From: Strongylocentrotus droebachiensis
Taxonomy: Eukaryota > Echinodermata > Echinoidea > Camarodonta > Strongylocentrotidae
Reading direction: 5' to 3'
DNA: 64,000 nt
Assembly: GCA_035222895.1 (NCBI GenBank)
Contig: JAVYIG010001599.1
Location: 1-64,000, forward strand
Part shown: positions 12,480 to 23,975 of the stretch, piece by piece
How positions within the stretch are numbered: position 1 is the first letter of the stretch
Layout: each line of letters starts with the position of its first letter
Notes under the pieces: generated by a model
Database searches by the model: none
Seen by the model: only the letters and a program-made list of their open reading frames with translations
What the model was told of the DNA's origin: nothing
Position numbers and translations under genes: made by a program

Positions 12480-13612
12480 TCTGATCAAAAAACTAAAAGC
12501 ACCGCTTTTATAGCCCATAGTCTCAGCTATAACATACCAAGATTTGGGAGAAAATAGAGCACTAATAAGCTAAATAGTACTCAAAGAGGAATGTCATGTA
12601 GATTCATGATGTGAACGAAATTCACCTTCCATAGACATAACACGCTAATTCAGAAAATTCTGACATGTGGCCTTTAATTGAATTTGTGACTATGATGACG
12701 TCATCAAAATGAAAAATAGTGATTACTAATCTTGTAGAGAATTGTCTCAGCAACAACATATCATAATTTGGAAGTAAATTGATTGATATATACAGAGATA
12801 CAATCCATTTTCCATAAATATGCTGACGTCATAATATGCAAATTCGTATTATGAGTTCCAAGGCCATTATGATGATGTTACGATATACCTAAAGGCCAAA
12901 TGAGACATGAAATCATATCTCCGACTCATAATCTATCCAAATATGAAGAAAAAAATTGGGGTCACCTTGCATCCTAAAGAGCTACAATGGATTTGGTATA
13001 GGCATGTTTTTGCCCATATATGCTATGTATTACAAGATCTCGCGCGTACGGACATGTATTTTAAACGGGCACTCATTTCGTTATTAATGGTCATAAAAAG
13101 ATAAAGTATCAAATTGTTCGGAAGGAATATCCTGTCAAAAATAAACTAGGAGGATTTTTTTTTTCGTTCGGCCGTCACGAACAAAAACTCGCGTGTGCGC
13201 AAATTTGCAAATTTGAAAGAATTTGGAGCATTTTGAAATTTTGCGCGCGCGCTGACGCGCGGACGTACTCATACGCGAGCGTTTTTTTGTCCTGAAATTG
13301 ACCGGACGGATATTGACCTTGATCATGATAAATATGAATAAGAAATGACTTTCCGTTATGAAGATATGATCATGAGTTGAAAGGAAAAAAATGGCGCCTT
13401 GATGACGTCATGAAGACTTGATGACCTTGAAAATGTTCCTGTCACGTCTCATGACAAGGACCTATGACTGTGCCAACATTAAAATAAATTGACAAAACCG
13501 ATCTTTAGTTATCCTAGACACAAACAAAGTGAAGGAAATAAATAAAAATACATAAATAGGGAAATAAAGAAAGAAAATTCTGACGAATACAATAGGTAGT
13601 CTGTCGAAGACA
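12480..13612 (-). repeat. Inverted solitary copy of the ~1.15 kb satellite unit
   Basis: This holds the same block order as 1434-6018 but on the minus strand: ATGACGTCATCAAAATG near 12696, the AATATGCAAATTCG block near 12833, the CG-alternating tracts near 13170-13290, TGACCGGACGGATATTGACC near 13300 and a closing palindrome AGGTAGTCTGTCGAAGACAGACCACCT at 13586-13612, given here only by position beyond 20 bases. A lone inverted copy 6 kb away suggests that the unit can move and does not only expand in tandem. Confidence 0.8.
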
Positions 13613-13761
13613 GACCACCTAACAAGTAAAAGTAAATTCAGTAGATTTGTGACCACGAGTTCTACGTCACATGAGAGACCAATGCCGGGAATTGTGAGAG
13701 CAACCAATGGCAAGAACGGCCTGCCATAGTTCAAGTCCAACTTAAGTCGATATTAGTCTAA

Positions 13762-14105
13762 GCAGGGCTCCCACTTAGCCGAGATGGAGCCTCGAGTTGT
13801 GGCGAGCTGGTGCGAGCTTATGGCTAGCCGTTTTATCATTAAAACGTATTTCTTGATATCAAGAATTCAATTCTTGATATCACCAAATCGAATTCTTGAT
13901 ATCACCAAATCGAATTCTTGATATCACCAAATCGAATTCTTGATATCACGAATTCAATTCTTGGTATCAAGAATTACCATTGCTTTACAACATAACATTA
14001 TTTCTTGATATCAAGAAATATGTTTTAATGATAAAACGGCTTGCCATAAGCTCGCGCCAGCTCGCCACAACTCGAGGCTCCAACTCGGCTAAGTGGGAGC
14101 CCTGC
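13762..14105. mobile_element. Foldback element, ~104 bp TIRs
   Basis: The left arm (13762-13865) starts GCAGGGCTCCCACTTAGCCG and ends in ACGTATTTCTTGATATCAAG. The right arm (14002-14105) is its reverse complement with few changes, ending CGGCTAAGTGGGAGCCCTGC. The centre holds at least three direct repeats of about 22 bp containing TTGATATCACCAAATC, bounded by EcoRI/EcoRV-like palindromes (GAATTC, GATATC). The whole could form a long hairpin. No protein is encoded. The same terminus recurs at about 17340-17360 and 19452-19470. Confidence 0.85.
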
Positions 14106-15889
14106 TTTAGGGAAACACTCCTCTGGTGGTATATTGTGTGGTCGTTCATGCGTTCAAAGAATCGTAAGAATCATTTCATTTAACATTACAGCGGACTGGA
14201 ACAGTAGATCTAAAATGAATTGTGCATTAAGACCCCTGCTACTTCACTTGCCAATTTACAATAACAGAATTCGGGTGCGACCCAACTGGTTAGCAAATGC
14301 CCTTTGAAAGTACCACGACATATAAACAAACACTGGCTCAGGTGCCGAGGAATACTTATCAGGTATATACAAATCGTGATAAATCACCAGACTCTTTAAG
14401 ATCTATGATTATTATTGTCATTATCATGATCACTATTATGATTATTATTATTATGATTATATAGAAATACAGAGTTCTTAGCTGTTTTCGGAATTACGAA
14501 TTATAAATCTGTGTACCAAGGAAACTGGAAGAAAATAAGATTTAGGAATGATAAGCCTTCGGAATGATAAACATTCGGGAAAATGTGAATGGTCATAATA
14601 GTTTTTCGTGAATCGTAAGTATACAAGTACATGTTCAATATTTTTTTCATGGTTTCTAGGAATACGCCTCATGCTTGAACAGCAGTATTTGTTCTGATAG
14701 ACTGATCTCCTTTCTTTAAGCTAGCTATTGCACGATCGCAACTATGAAAGAAAACAAACCTCCATGGCAATTCCAATAGGTTTTTATATTGCCCAGATGA
14801 ATCATGCCTGGGATATGCAAAAGCATGTATTACAGTTTGGCTACTAAATCTAAGTTGATTATTGGAGTGTCTCTTCTTTCATGTGTGAAGTACTCACATA
14901 CAGTGAGCTTCCTTTTAAGAATTGATTATTAGTCGTTGTTCTTATTTTTCGTATGAAAAGAATAACCAAACATTTGTTATATTCACCCTGCCATTCGAAG
15001 ATTTCTTTAACAAGCTTCTTGAGAACCGTGTAGACTGACTCTGCGTTCTGGGCGCTGCATCAAAAAGATAACAGAAACAATTCGTTCCATAATAATGTTA
15101 TATATTTATATTCCATGACTGATCAATCCAATATAATTAACAATAACAACAAAAAAAACATCAACATCAGAACAATGACGATAATAATGATGGTTATGAT
15201 AATAACAACAAGGAAAATGATAACAATATAAACAATAATAATGATAATGATAAGAGTATAATAATAATCACAATTCGTATTATTTAAATCATCACTATAA
15301 TACTGCTTTTTAATAATGAAAATGATTAAAATAATCATCATGACTACTCATACTACTAATATCGTCACTATTACCGTCATAACCATCAACAAAAATATAA
15401 TGATTAATAGTATAAATAATCAAATCAATCTATCCATCTGAGTACTATTATGAGGCAGTCTGTCTTTTAATATGTCAAATTAATACGTGCAAGACGGTGA
15501 CGATAGTAAAGACGATGAAGCGAAAGCTATTATGATCATGACACTGCTTTATTGTTAGCAAAGTGAACATTGTATCAGTATTTCAAATACTGTGCAAGTA
15601 TTACATTTCAGATTAATTGACTGTGGCATTTAAAGATAAGCCCACACGAAAGAAAAACGTTGTGACGCTTTATTGATGCAAACATGCATGGTGATCAAAG
15701 TAATAGCGCTTAAAGAGAAGGTTGAGTTCTGGGAAGAGGTGGACAATAATTTGTGAGCGTTATCATTGTTATTATGCAAGTGTGGAAGAACATCAGATAA
15801 AACATGTTCCCTGAAAAGCATGGCTCTTCAAATGCCTTCATATTCTAAATATGGCATGTAACTTCGACGGATTTTTACGCCACGTGTTC
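14106..15889. other. Unannotated AT-rich intergenic/intronic DNA with ATT/ATA simple sequence
   Basis: Nothing coding was recognised. Trinucleotide-like ATT/ATA tracts occur at 14405-14460 and 15120-15430. On the minus strand, 15808-15640 could be read as an exon after a TTTTCAG acceptor and contains an AATAAA, but no family match supports it. The region may lie inside or beyond the 3' part of the minus-strand GTPase gene. Confidence 0.4.
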
Positions 15890-16085
15890 GTGTAGTCCCA
15901 TATACATCTTGCTGTGTACAGTGCCGGTACAGTGCTTGTAACTTTACCAAGACTTGGCCTAATTTCTTATCATTTTGATGATTCCAGAACCTTGGAATAC
16001 ACACGAATACATTTATGCTAGATGATCAACCTTTTCTGATCGATTCCCCACCGTTTCTTTCACAATGCAATCGCACGACCAGAAC
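15890..16085 (+). repeat. Fragment of TTAA MITE family M2
   Basis: It matches the right half of the element at 30620-30994: GTCCCATATACATCTT, then CTTATCATTTTGATGATTCC, and GATCAACCTTTTCTGATCGA. A short internal duplication around CAGTGCCGGTACAGTGC is specific to this copy. Both termini are missing. Confidence 0.65.
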
Positions 16086-16639
16086 TCAACTTCATCTTTA
16101 GTATAACTATTCATTACTACCACTAAGTTCAACTTCATGGATGCAGTTTGGAAGAAAAAAAATGGCATTTAGACTGTACTTGCCGTACTTTTGTACTTTT
16201 ATTTTCATTTTAGTATATCTTGGCCGTTATTTAATAATATTTACGTTCAAAGTCGTGTTATCTACTTTATATACTATTTGTTGCATCAAAACTATATAAA
16301 AAGTGTTATCTTTTATTGTAATTTAGTATTTATGCCATATATTCCTGATAATGATTACACATCATTATTTTACTGCGATATATACGTCATTATGTGGAGG
16401 ATATTTTAACTCACATTTACATATTACAAATCATGTACGTAGGACATGTATATTCACTAGAGTTTCCAAAATAAAAACACGGTTATCGTCAGCTATATAT
16501 ATGTATAAGTTAAAAAGGGAGGTGCCATTAAGTATGGAATACAGGGACCCCGTACGAAGTTATGACATAAAGTTGCGCTGTACTCCGCTCTAGCTCTGCA
16601 GCTGACACGCATGCACTCTGCAACTATTGCCTGGATTAC

Positions 16640-17810
16640 ATTTGGCCTGCGATTAGTCTACGTAGCCCGTATCCTGTCCGTATCCTGTCCGTAAAAATCC
16701 GTCCCGATTTTTTCGAAGTTACATGCATATTTAGAACATGAAGGCATTTGAAGTCGCGATAAGTTCCAAAATTTTAAACATGTTCAAAAAAAGTTCCCCG
16801 ATTCGTTGTAATTCGAGGTAAACTCGCCTACACTCGTAATATTCTCGCATTACTCGTAACAAGCTCGCGCTGCACTCATGACTCGTAGCAACTAGCCACC
16901 CGGTTATAAAGAGTGCAGCGCGAGCTTGTTACGAGTAATGCGAGTATATTACAAGTGTAAGCGAGTTCACCAGTCCTCGAGTAACAACGAATTCACCTCG
17001 AGTAACAACGAATCAGTGAAAATTTTGAACATGTTCAACATTTTCGCTGATTGGTTGTAGCTCGAGGTGAACTTGCTTAACACTCGTAATATACTCGTAG
17101 CAACTCGCCACCTTATGAAGAGTGCAGCGCGAGCTTGTTACAAGTAATGCGTGTAGGCGAGTTCACCTCGAAATTGTTGGAACATGTTCAGAATTTTGGA
17201 ACTGCTCGCGACTTCGAAGAGAGTCGTGGAATAATGTAAAGAGTTACGCTAAGCCATACCGAATTGTTAGCGAGTTATTGCGAGTACCTCTTTGAGGCAA
17301 CTCACCACAATTCGCCATAACTCGCTAATACAAATCGGCTAAGTGGGAGCCCTGCTTTACGAGTAATGCAAGTATATTGCGAGTCTAAGCGAGCTCATCC
17401 CGATTTACAACGAGTCACTGAAAATTTTGAACATGTTCAACATTTTGGAACTGCTCGCGATAACGTGCGACACCTCGGTATGGCTCGGCGTAACATTTTA
17501 CAACATTCCACGGCTCTCCTCGAAGTCGCGAGCAGTTCCAGAATTGTTGAACATGTTTAAAATTTCACTGACTCGTTGTAACTCGAGGTGAACTTGCTTA
17601 CACTCGTAATATACTCGCATTATATTACTCGTAACAAGCTTGCACTGCACTCTTCATAACTCGTAGCAACTCGCCACCTTCAAGTATACGCGAGTGCTTT
17701 TCGAGTTTCCAAAAGTGGAGTACGAGCAAAACGATCGTGCTGCGAGTCATGCCGAATTGCCTACGATATTAACGCGAGATTAGGTCGAGTACGGGGACTT
17801 CAGGCGAGTT
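16640..17810. repeat. CGAGT-rich composite of nested inverted repeats
   Basis: Dozens of ACTCG/CGAGT words occur in both orientations. Blocks such as GTTACGAGTAATGCGAGTAT and AACAAGCTCGCGCTGCACTC recur as direct and inverted copies around 16830, 16920, 17110, 17350 and 17620. GAACATGTTCAAAATTTT-type segments recur near 16780, 17030, 17180, 17420 and 17545. A terminal motif CGGCTAAGTGGGAGCCCTGC lies at 17336-17358, identical to the end of the foldback at 13762-14105. This suggests several nested elements of that family. No coding sequence is seen. Confidence 0.7.
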
Positions 17811-17994
17811 TCGTATGTGCATGAGCAGAGTGCAGGGCGAGCATAACGAGCATGACGAGCGCACCATAATACGTCAGCTGGCCTACAATTGTGCAGAGGA
17901 TCAAGTCCTGTTCTTCTTCCAACATATCGAGCAAATATGCTTCTGGCATCTATCTTTATTTTGGAGAGCGCCAAAATCAGAGGCAACCATCTCG

Positions 17995-18040
17995 GGGGTG
18001 GGGGGGGGGGGGGCAGGGGAGCGGGGCGGGGGCAGGGGGC
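17995..18040 (+). repeat. Poly-G rich tract
   Basis: A run of G with few interruptions sits between the CGAGT-rich repeats and the degenerate AGTGCCCC repeats. It is a G-quadruplex-prone tract and a likely assembly weak point. Confidence 0.8.
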
Positions 18041-18049
18041 ACAGTGCAC

Positions 18050-18720
18050 CCACTATTTCAAGTACTCGAAATGTGCCCCTTTTTACATACGAAAAATGCC
18101 ACTTTATCTTTGACAAGTGCCCCTATTAATTTATTGAAGTGCCCCCACCTCCTTTCACCTCTTATAAGTGTCCCTTTTATGTTGACAAGTGCCCCTTTTC
18201 CTTTCTACAAGTTCCCACTTTCCTTTGCAATAAGTGCCCCTTTTTACTTTTGATAAGTGCCCCTTCACCTCTGATAATTTGCCTTATTAAAATCTGAGAT
18301 GTGCCTTTTTTATTTTGACAAGTGCCCCTTTCCCTTTGTAAGAAGTGCCCCTTCCCCTGTTAATAACTACCCCCTTTTTTAACTCGGATACGCGCACCTC
18401 ATGTTTTAACACGTTCCCTTTTTCCTTTCTAATAAGGGACTATCCCCTTTTTATAAAAGCCCCTTTTCACCTCTTATAAATGTCTCTTTTAAAAATCAGA
18501 TGGGGGCCCGTTTTCCGTCGACAAATGCCCATTTCCTTTTTTCATTAGTACCTTTTTTCATCCCTAGTGAGTGCCTCTTTTAGAAGGTGTAAGAAGTGCC
18601 CCATTTTCACTTCTGATAATTACTCTTTGTACTTTGAAACGAGCTCCTTTTATTTTCTGATAAGTGTCCCCTTTTCCTCTCATCATTAAACACGCCCCTA
18701 ATTTCAAGCGACTAACAGCA
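18050..18720 (+). repeat. Degenerate ~30-bp minisatellite with AAGTGCCCC core
   Basis: The core (A/T)AAGTGCCCCTTTT recurs about every 28-35 bases with strong drift, for example near 18113, 18138, 18188, 18232, 18258, 18322 and 18345. CTTTTGATAAG or CTTTTGACAAG spacers lie between. The register decays towards 18700. There is no coding potential. Confidence 0.7.
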
Positions 18721-19219
18721 CCTCCTCCTAAAGCTCGCTTGCTCCGCTCGCTCGCGTATATAGATGATATACTACAAAGGTCGTTTCTGCTTTTACAGTC
18801 TTCCGTTATAAAAAAAAACTACATATAACCCCATCAGGATATTTGTTTTGCTCTTTATAAGATGTAATTTTTCGCACTGCGACCTCACAAATCTTTAAAA
18901 TATTTCCTCGCTCCATTCGTTCGGTCGCAAATAATTTTGGGGACCATCACACTCAACTGCACAGTATGATGCTTAAACAATATCTTGTACTGCACTAAGT
19001 GAAACAAATATTGAAATCGTCCCTGATAATGCAATCGCAATGAAAGGGTATATACCAATGTCTAAAACATGATATTTCCCTGTGAAGGTGCCCTTTTTTT
19101 CTTGGTGACCCCTTCCCCCCCCCCACCCCCTCCAACTTCGGATTTCGCTTGACCGCCCCTGGCCAAAATGATGCATTTCCAGCCCCTTGATCGCATATGA
19201 ATTATTGAAAACTCTTATC

Positions 19220-19472
19220 ACACGTTAGAAGATCTTGATAACTTGTTGGTAGATCGGTACAAGTCGTACACAAGTCATCGCAACTCATACCGAGCTCGCG
19301 TGACTCGTACATCCCTCGTAGGAAACTCGATAATGCGTCGTATGATAATTCATGCAAATACCATACAAATTAGTAAATTGCAAGCGATTTCACTCGAGTT
19401 TACGCGAGTTCAAGCTCGCGCCAGCTCGCCACAACTCGAGGCTCCAACTCGGCTAAGTAGGAGCCCTGCTTA
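19220..19472 (+). repeat. CGAGT-rich foldback-family terminus
   Basis: This resumes the CGAGT word repeats and ends with CTCGCGCCAGCTCGCCACAA, then CGGCTAAGTAGGAGCCCTGC. This is the same right terminus as at 14105, with one change. Together with 16640-17810 it brackets the minisatellite and poly-G tract, so the whole 16.6-19.5 kb block may be one composite element. Confidence 0.65.
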
Positions 19473-19679
19473 ACACTTGTTTTTCCGGAAAAAACCTGAA
19501 CAGTGCCCTTAAACCAAGCTTTACTGCCACAAAAGGGGGCGGTTTAACTTTACATTCTGCCCTTAACAACTCACAGGTGTTTGCCATAACTCTGTTGAAA
19601 TTTACAGACTATTAGAATGTTCGTTAGGTGCAGTTTGGTGTAATACAAGTGTTAAATGATCATCTCATTATTGATTCTA

Positions 19680-20085
19680 GGACACTTACCCCTGGACATC
19701 CACCCCTAGACATCCACCCCGGATACCCCCCCCCAGTCAACTACCCTCTAGGACAACTACTCCCTAGGGCACACACCCTCTAGGATGAATATCCCCAAGG
19801 ACGACTACCCCCTAGGACAATTAACCCAGGACAACTACCCCCAGACAACTACCCCGGACAAATCCCCCTATGACAATCATCCTCTAGGACAACTACGCCC
19901 GGACAACTATCATAGGGGGTAGTAGTCCGGGGGCAGTTGTCCTAGAGGTAGTTGTCCCGGGGGTAGTTGTCCTGGTGGGCAGTCGTTCTAGAGGGTGGTT
20001 GCCCTAGGGGAAGTTGTCCTACAGGGTAGTTGACTGGGGTGGTTATCCGGGGTAGATGTACAGGGGTAGGTGTCCGGATACGGTC
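19680..20085. repeat. Large imperfect palindrome built from GGACAACTACCCC repeats
   Basis: The left half (19680 to about 19905) is a run of degenerate 13-16 bp repeats like GGACAACTACCCC. The right half is the same repeat reversed (GGGGTAGTTGTCC) to about 20080. The outermost blocks pair as GGACACTTACCCCTGGACATC with GTACAGGGGTAGGTGTCC. It could fold into a ~200-bp-arm hairpin. No terminal duplication was recognised. Confidence 0.8.
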
Positions 20086-20464
20086 ATTATTGATTACATT
20101 TAATGAACTGTACTACCTTCTCAACGAGCAAAGAGCACTGAAAATATTATGTTAGTACTGAGACGACAAGTATGTCCAAAAGAAAATGGTTATTTATTAA
20201 ACAAACGGTAATGAAACTATTCTAAGGCCCAAACTAATCTAAAATTGAATCCAGTGCTGTGTTAAGGCTCTTGTTAAAATCGGGTTATTCGAAAGAAGTT
20301 AGTATACGTCGCCTTATTAGACCGAAATGATATACTAGTCTATTTTGTAAATATTATACAAATGTCAAAGTATCGAAATTTACTAATTCCAATTCGCATG
20401 GTTTACTGAACTGCAAAGAGGAAAATTACAGGAAAATGTTAACAAGTTAAAAAAGCCTACTTAC

Positions 20465-20570
20465 TCAAATACCAAGACCGTACAGTAGATCCGTTTACTT
20501 TTGATAACGGGGGTCTTCTTACTAGATTTTTTGCGCCAATCCACCTTATCGGAAAAGGATGATCTACCCT
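20465..20570 (-). CDS. P-loop GTPase gene, exon 2
   Basis: On the minus strand a TATTTTGCAG acceptor (20571-20580) precedes 106 bases that end at a GTAAGT donor (20464-20459). The exon is open in phase 1 to phase 2. This fits the phase-1 end of the exon at 26616-25959 on the same strand. The peptide reads EGRSSFSDKVDWRKK, then KKTPVIKSKRIYCTVLVF, and ends on GA, so a D or E follows. The TP...K.RI.C...VFD pattern is what IFI44-type GTPases show after the DxxG motif, just before the segment leading to the G4 motif. The assignment rests on phase and pattern; the intron would be 5.4 kb. The next exon was not found below 20459. Confidence 0.65.
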
Positions 20571-22890
20571 CTGCAAAATAAATCAACAAACATAAATTAT
20601 GCATAACATATTTGTAGGAGCTAGCACGAAAGTCAGTATTCCAGATTGTTTTTATTACCCTATTTTGAGCCAAGAATAGTTTATATTGTTTATGTTATTG
20701 TGTTATCAGAGATTTGCCTCAAGCAAGCACATCATAATTAATATAAGGTTGAATTCCCACGAGGGATAACCGAAACCAGTCTAGCTGTTTAATGGTTATC
20801 CTGATAAATGGGATTTATGTGTTATTTTATTCCATAAAATATATGTAGGGAATAGTGGTAAGATGGTAATATGACAAGGCACACAACAGTCTTTTTCTTC
20901 AGATGGCAGTTCTATCTGAATATTCATGATCCCTCGTTTGAAAAAAAATAAAAGGCCGATATAGATTTACAAATGTTTCCCCTTATTTTTTTTCATATGT
21001 GTTCTATTAACATGATATATTACCATTATCGATTTCTTGTCACAGCCAGAAAGGGGGGTGGTGGCACGACTGGCTTTTTTAAATTATTGATTGCTATCAT
21101 TTTTGTCCTTGCCCCCGAATCACGGTTATTTGTTTTTATACATATTGGTATTGTTATAGTGTGCCTATGTTTCTCATCATTGTCCACCTCAACTGTTGTG
21201 TTTTTATTTGCACTTCTTTCTTTATTGTTTCGTAACATATAATGAATTACTATATTTTCAATATAATTTATTTTCCAATAAATAAAAGACTACCAAGACT
21301 ACGGCGATTAACCCCTTATTAGCCACACCCTTTCAACAAAAACAACACACAACAACAACGCGATGCGGAAATAAAACACACTGAAGCACAATTCCAATTT
21401 CACAAAATTCCTGACGTATTCAGAGAGGGAGGGGGAGAAGGGAGACAGAGAGAAAGACAGACAGACAGAGACAGACAGAGATGGATAGATAAATAGATAG
21501 AAAGAGAGAGATGAATGTGATGTATTTTGATTTTGTTCTAATCTCTGTCATTCATTCACCTCTCCTCATTACATTAACAAACAAAAAATATGCGTACAAA
21601 AATTCAATACATATTTTATTGATATAGCAACCTCATATCAAAATAGGGTTCTAAGAGATATGTATGAGAAACGAAGTTGAAAGCATTCAAAGTAATTATT
21701 ATTTTTGTTTTCGAGAATAAAACAAAGTTCATCTCAAAATTAATTTCCCAAATAGTCCTATATTTGATTAGCAAATTTAAAAGAAAGGGCATTTAGTGTG
21801 GATCATGGCATAATATTGGTCAGAATATAGTTACAAAATGTGTCGAAAACCCATATAAAACGAAGGCTTAGGCCTAATATTTATGGTTATGGCTCGGTTG
21901 ATAATCGGCCGAGCTTTTATAGCAGACGACAATCATTGACAATGGGGGAATGAATTGATGTATCGACCGGTCTGGGCGTGCGGCGGTGCTTACAACATTA
22001 ATTGTGAGTGTATTGAAAAGGAAAGACGTGAATCTTCAACAAAATAAGACGGCAATTTCCCTTTAAAAAAAAAGACCTTAGTTTACGTATTGATGAACAA
22101 AAATTATATTTCTAGAAAGAAAAAAGTCTGATCTTTAATTGTTATATTTATTACAAATCACGAAAATGACTGAATGAGACGCAATGTGTAATGAAAGTAG
22201 AAAGCACCGCCAAATTTTCCATTACTGGCGATGTAACCGAAATCACTCCGTCACAGGGGAAACAATCGCCGTGCGCGGGCTCGCTCTCAAAGGGTTAAAG
22301 TTGAATACAGATAATTTTGAAGAAGAGCAGACTTGAACCTACGCGATTGAATCATCGTCGTGATTGAATATATCCTATTTGGATCCAGTTTAAATATAGA
22401 ATTTTATCGCATTATAATGGAGCAAATATTGGCAGATCGGTGAACTATCATCATGATACTTGCCAGAAGTGAATTTGAGAGAATTTTTGAGCTAGGAAAT
22501 ATGTTTTTTATGTGTGACCATACTCCGTTTGAACCTTGGACATCACCATAGTCCCATCTGTACAAGGCATGAAACACTGCAATGGTAAGAATTATCGATC
22601 AACTTTTGTTATATATACTCTATCCTGTTTCTCTCCATAAACTGACATAAAATGACCAAACACGGGGAAATTAACTCCATTAAAGCTACTTGCCTATAGT
22701 ATATCACAAAGACAAGTTTGACCATAGCCATATTTCCCACTCATCAGTCGTATAGCATCACACCTCGGAAGGTCACAAGTGAGTCTGATTTCATTGAAAT
22801 TGAACTATCCCGAATTATGCCAAATGTAAAAAAAACATTAGCAGGCATTTTGCTCTTGTGACTGATACTGATTAGTACCCACTGAGTGAT
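20571..22890. other. GTPase intron 1, first part: no gene recognised
   Basis: The DNA is AT-rich. A GA/GACA-rich microsatellite lies at 21424-21515. A GGGGGGTGG tract is near 21050, and a GC-richer patch at 22205-22300 lacks a matching open frame. No terminal repeats or coding segments can be supported. Confidence 0.5.
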
Positions 22891-23240
22891 TTGTTGATGG
22901 AAAGTAAAGATGATGACGGCAGCCATCTTAAAAACGATGACAGTCTTATTGAAGGCCTGAGTGAACCACATACAAAAGAAATTTCAAAAAAAGGCGATAC
23001 AAAAAATGATACACAGTGCATTTGGTGTGGTTCGCCCACTGACATCGACTATGACAAACCCCTATGCCAAAGCTGTGTTGCCATCCCTGACATATTGGGA
23101 GCCATTGAATGCAGTAAACTCCTTAACTGATCACAATAATAGCACCCATCAATTGGTCAGTTCTCCTACTAAATGTCGCAAGAAAGAAAAAGGAAAATCC
23201 AACCCTTCAGCCATGATAAAGAAAACGCAATCATCATGAA
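22891..23240 (+). pseudogene. Decayed ORF with a CxxC...CxxC motif
   Basis: The plus-strand frame ends at 23128 and holds an acidic/basic stretch, then CIWCGSPTDIDYDKPLCQSC. This is a CxxC-x13-CxxC spacing that could be a small zinc ribbon or knuckle. Further fragments (VNELAMNIHEIISKLNLL near 23245; an acidic ETDDLTNSDD stretch near 24180) lie in other frames, so the original ORF seems frameshifted and then split by the foldback at 23510-23975. A LINE-like 3' tail lies at 24990-25065, so it may be ORF1 of a retroelement. That is inference. It sits inside the intron of the minus-strand GTPase. Confidence 0.4.
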
Positions 23241-23509
23241 GGTTAATGAGCTTGCCATGAACATACATGAAATTATCTCAAAACTCAATCTTCTTGTCAC
23301 CGGAGATACCCGAAAAAAGGGAAAGCACCGATCATGTTGAAAACAGCAATGAAAATACTTAGAAGAATGAAATATCTAATGATCAGTCCCAAACGCAAAA
23401 TCTTAACGTCCAACTTCGTGACTATCGACAAAAACAACAAAAACGGTTCAAAATGTCAAAACAGAAGACCGTCAAAACCCCTAAACTATCAAACTTCAAA
23501 CGTGTGATC

Positions 23510-23975
23510 TGCAAAATAATCCATGGTGCATAAATTGAGCAGATATGTGACGTCACTGTTGCTATAGAGTACCGAAGATGTGGCATCATAACACTCAATT
23601 TTTAGAATTGTCAACTTTTTCTTCATTTTCCAAAAGAGCATCAAAAAATAATGTCCGAATGTCGAAATTAACCAATTGAATATATGAAGTATTTGCTGAG
23701 ATATGACCATCTGAATAAATATATGTCCTATGGGAACTCAGTGTTATAGTGCTCTAGCTCCTAATGTTATGGACCAGGGCACTATAACACTGAGTTCTCT
23801 TAGGACATCTATTTATTCAGACGGTCATATCTCAGCCAATACTTTATATATTCAATTGGTTTTCGACATTCGGAGATTATTTTTGATGCTCTTTCGGAAA
23901 ATGAGAATTTATAAAAAAAGATTTTTGATGACGTCACAATTCACCACTCTATAAATGTGGCGAGGTGAACCACAC
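23510..23975. mobile_element. Foldback MITE with ~200-bp arms
   Basis: The left arm (about 23545-23755) and right arm (about 23780-23965) are reverse complements with scattered changes. Matching blocks include GTGACGTCAC with GATGACGTCAC, CAATTGAATATATGAAGTA with its inverse, and GAACTCAGTGTTATAGTGC with GCACTATAACACTGAGTTC at the tip. The loop is only about 25 bases (around 23757-23780). There is no coding capacity. Target duplication was not resolved. Confidence 0.75.

Noticed and set aside
15640..15808. Third exon of the minus-strand GTPase
   Set aside because: The acceptor is good, but the peptide lacks any G4-like or IFI44-like pattern, and an AATAAA alone is weak.
16020..16045. Minus-strand SEKVDHL as a G4 motif
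   Set aside because: The same bases occur in MITE M2 at about 30920, so it is repeat sequence, and a stop follows at once.
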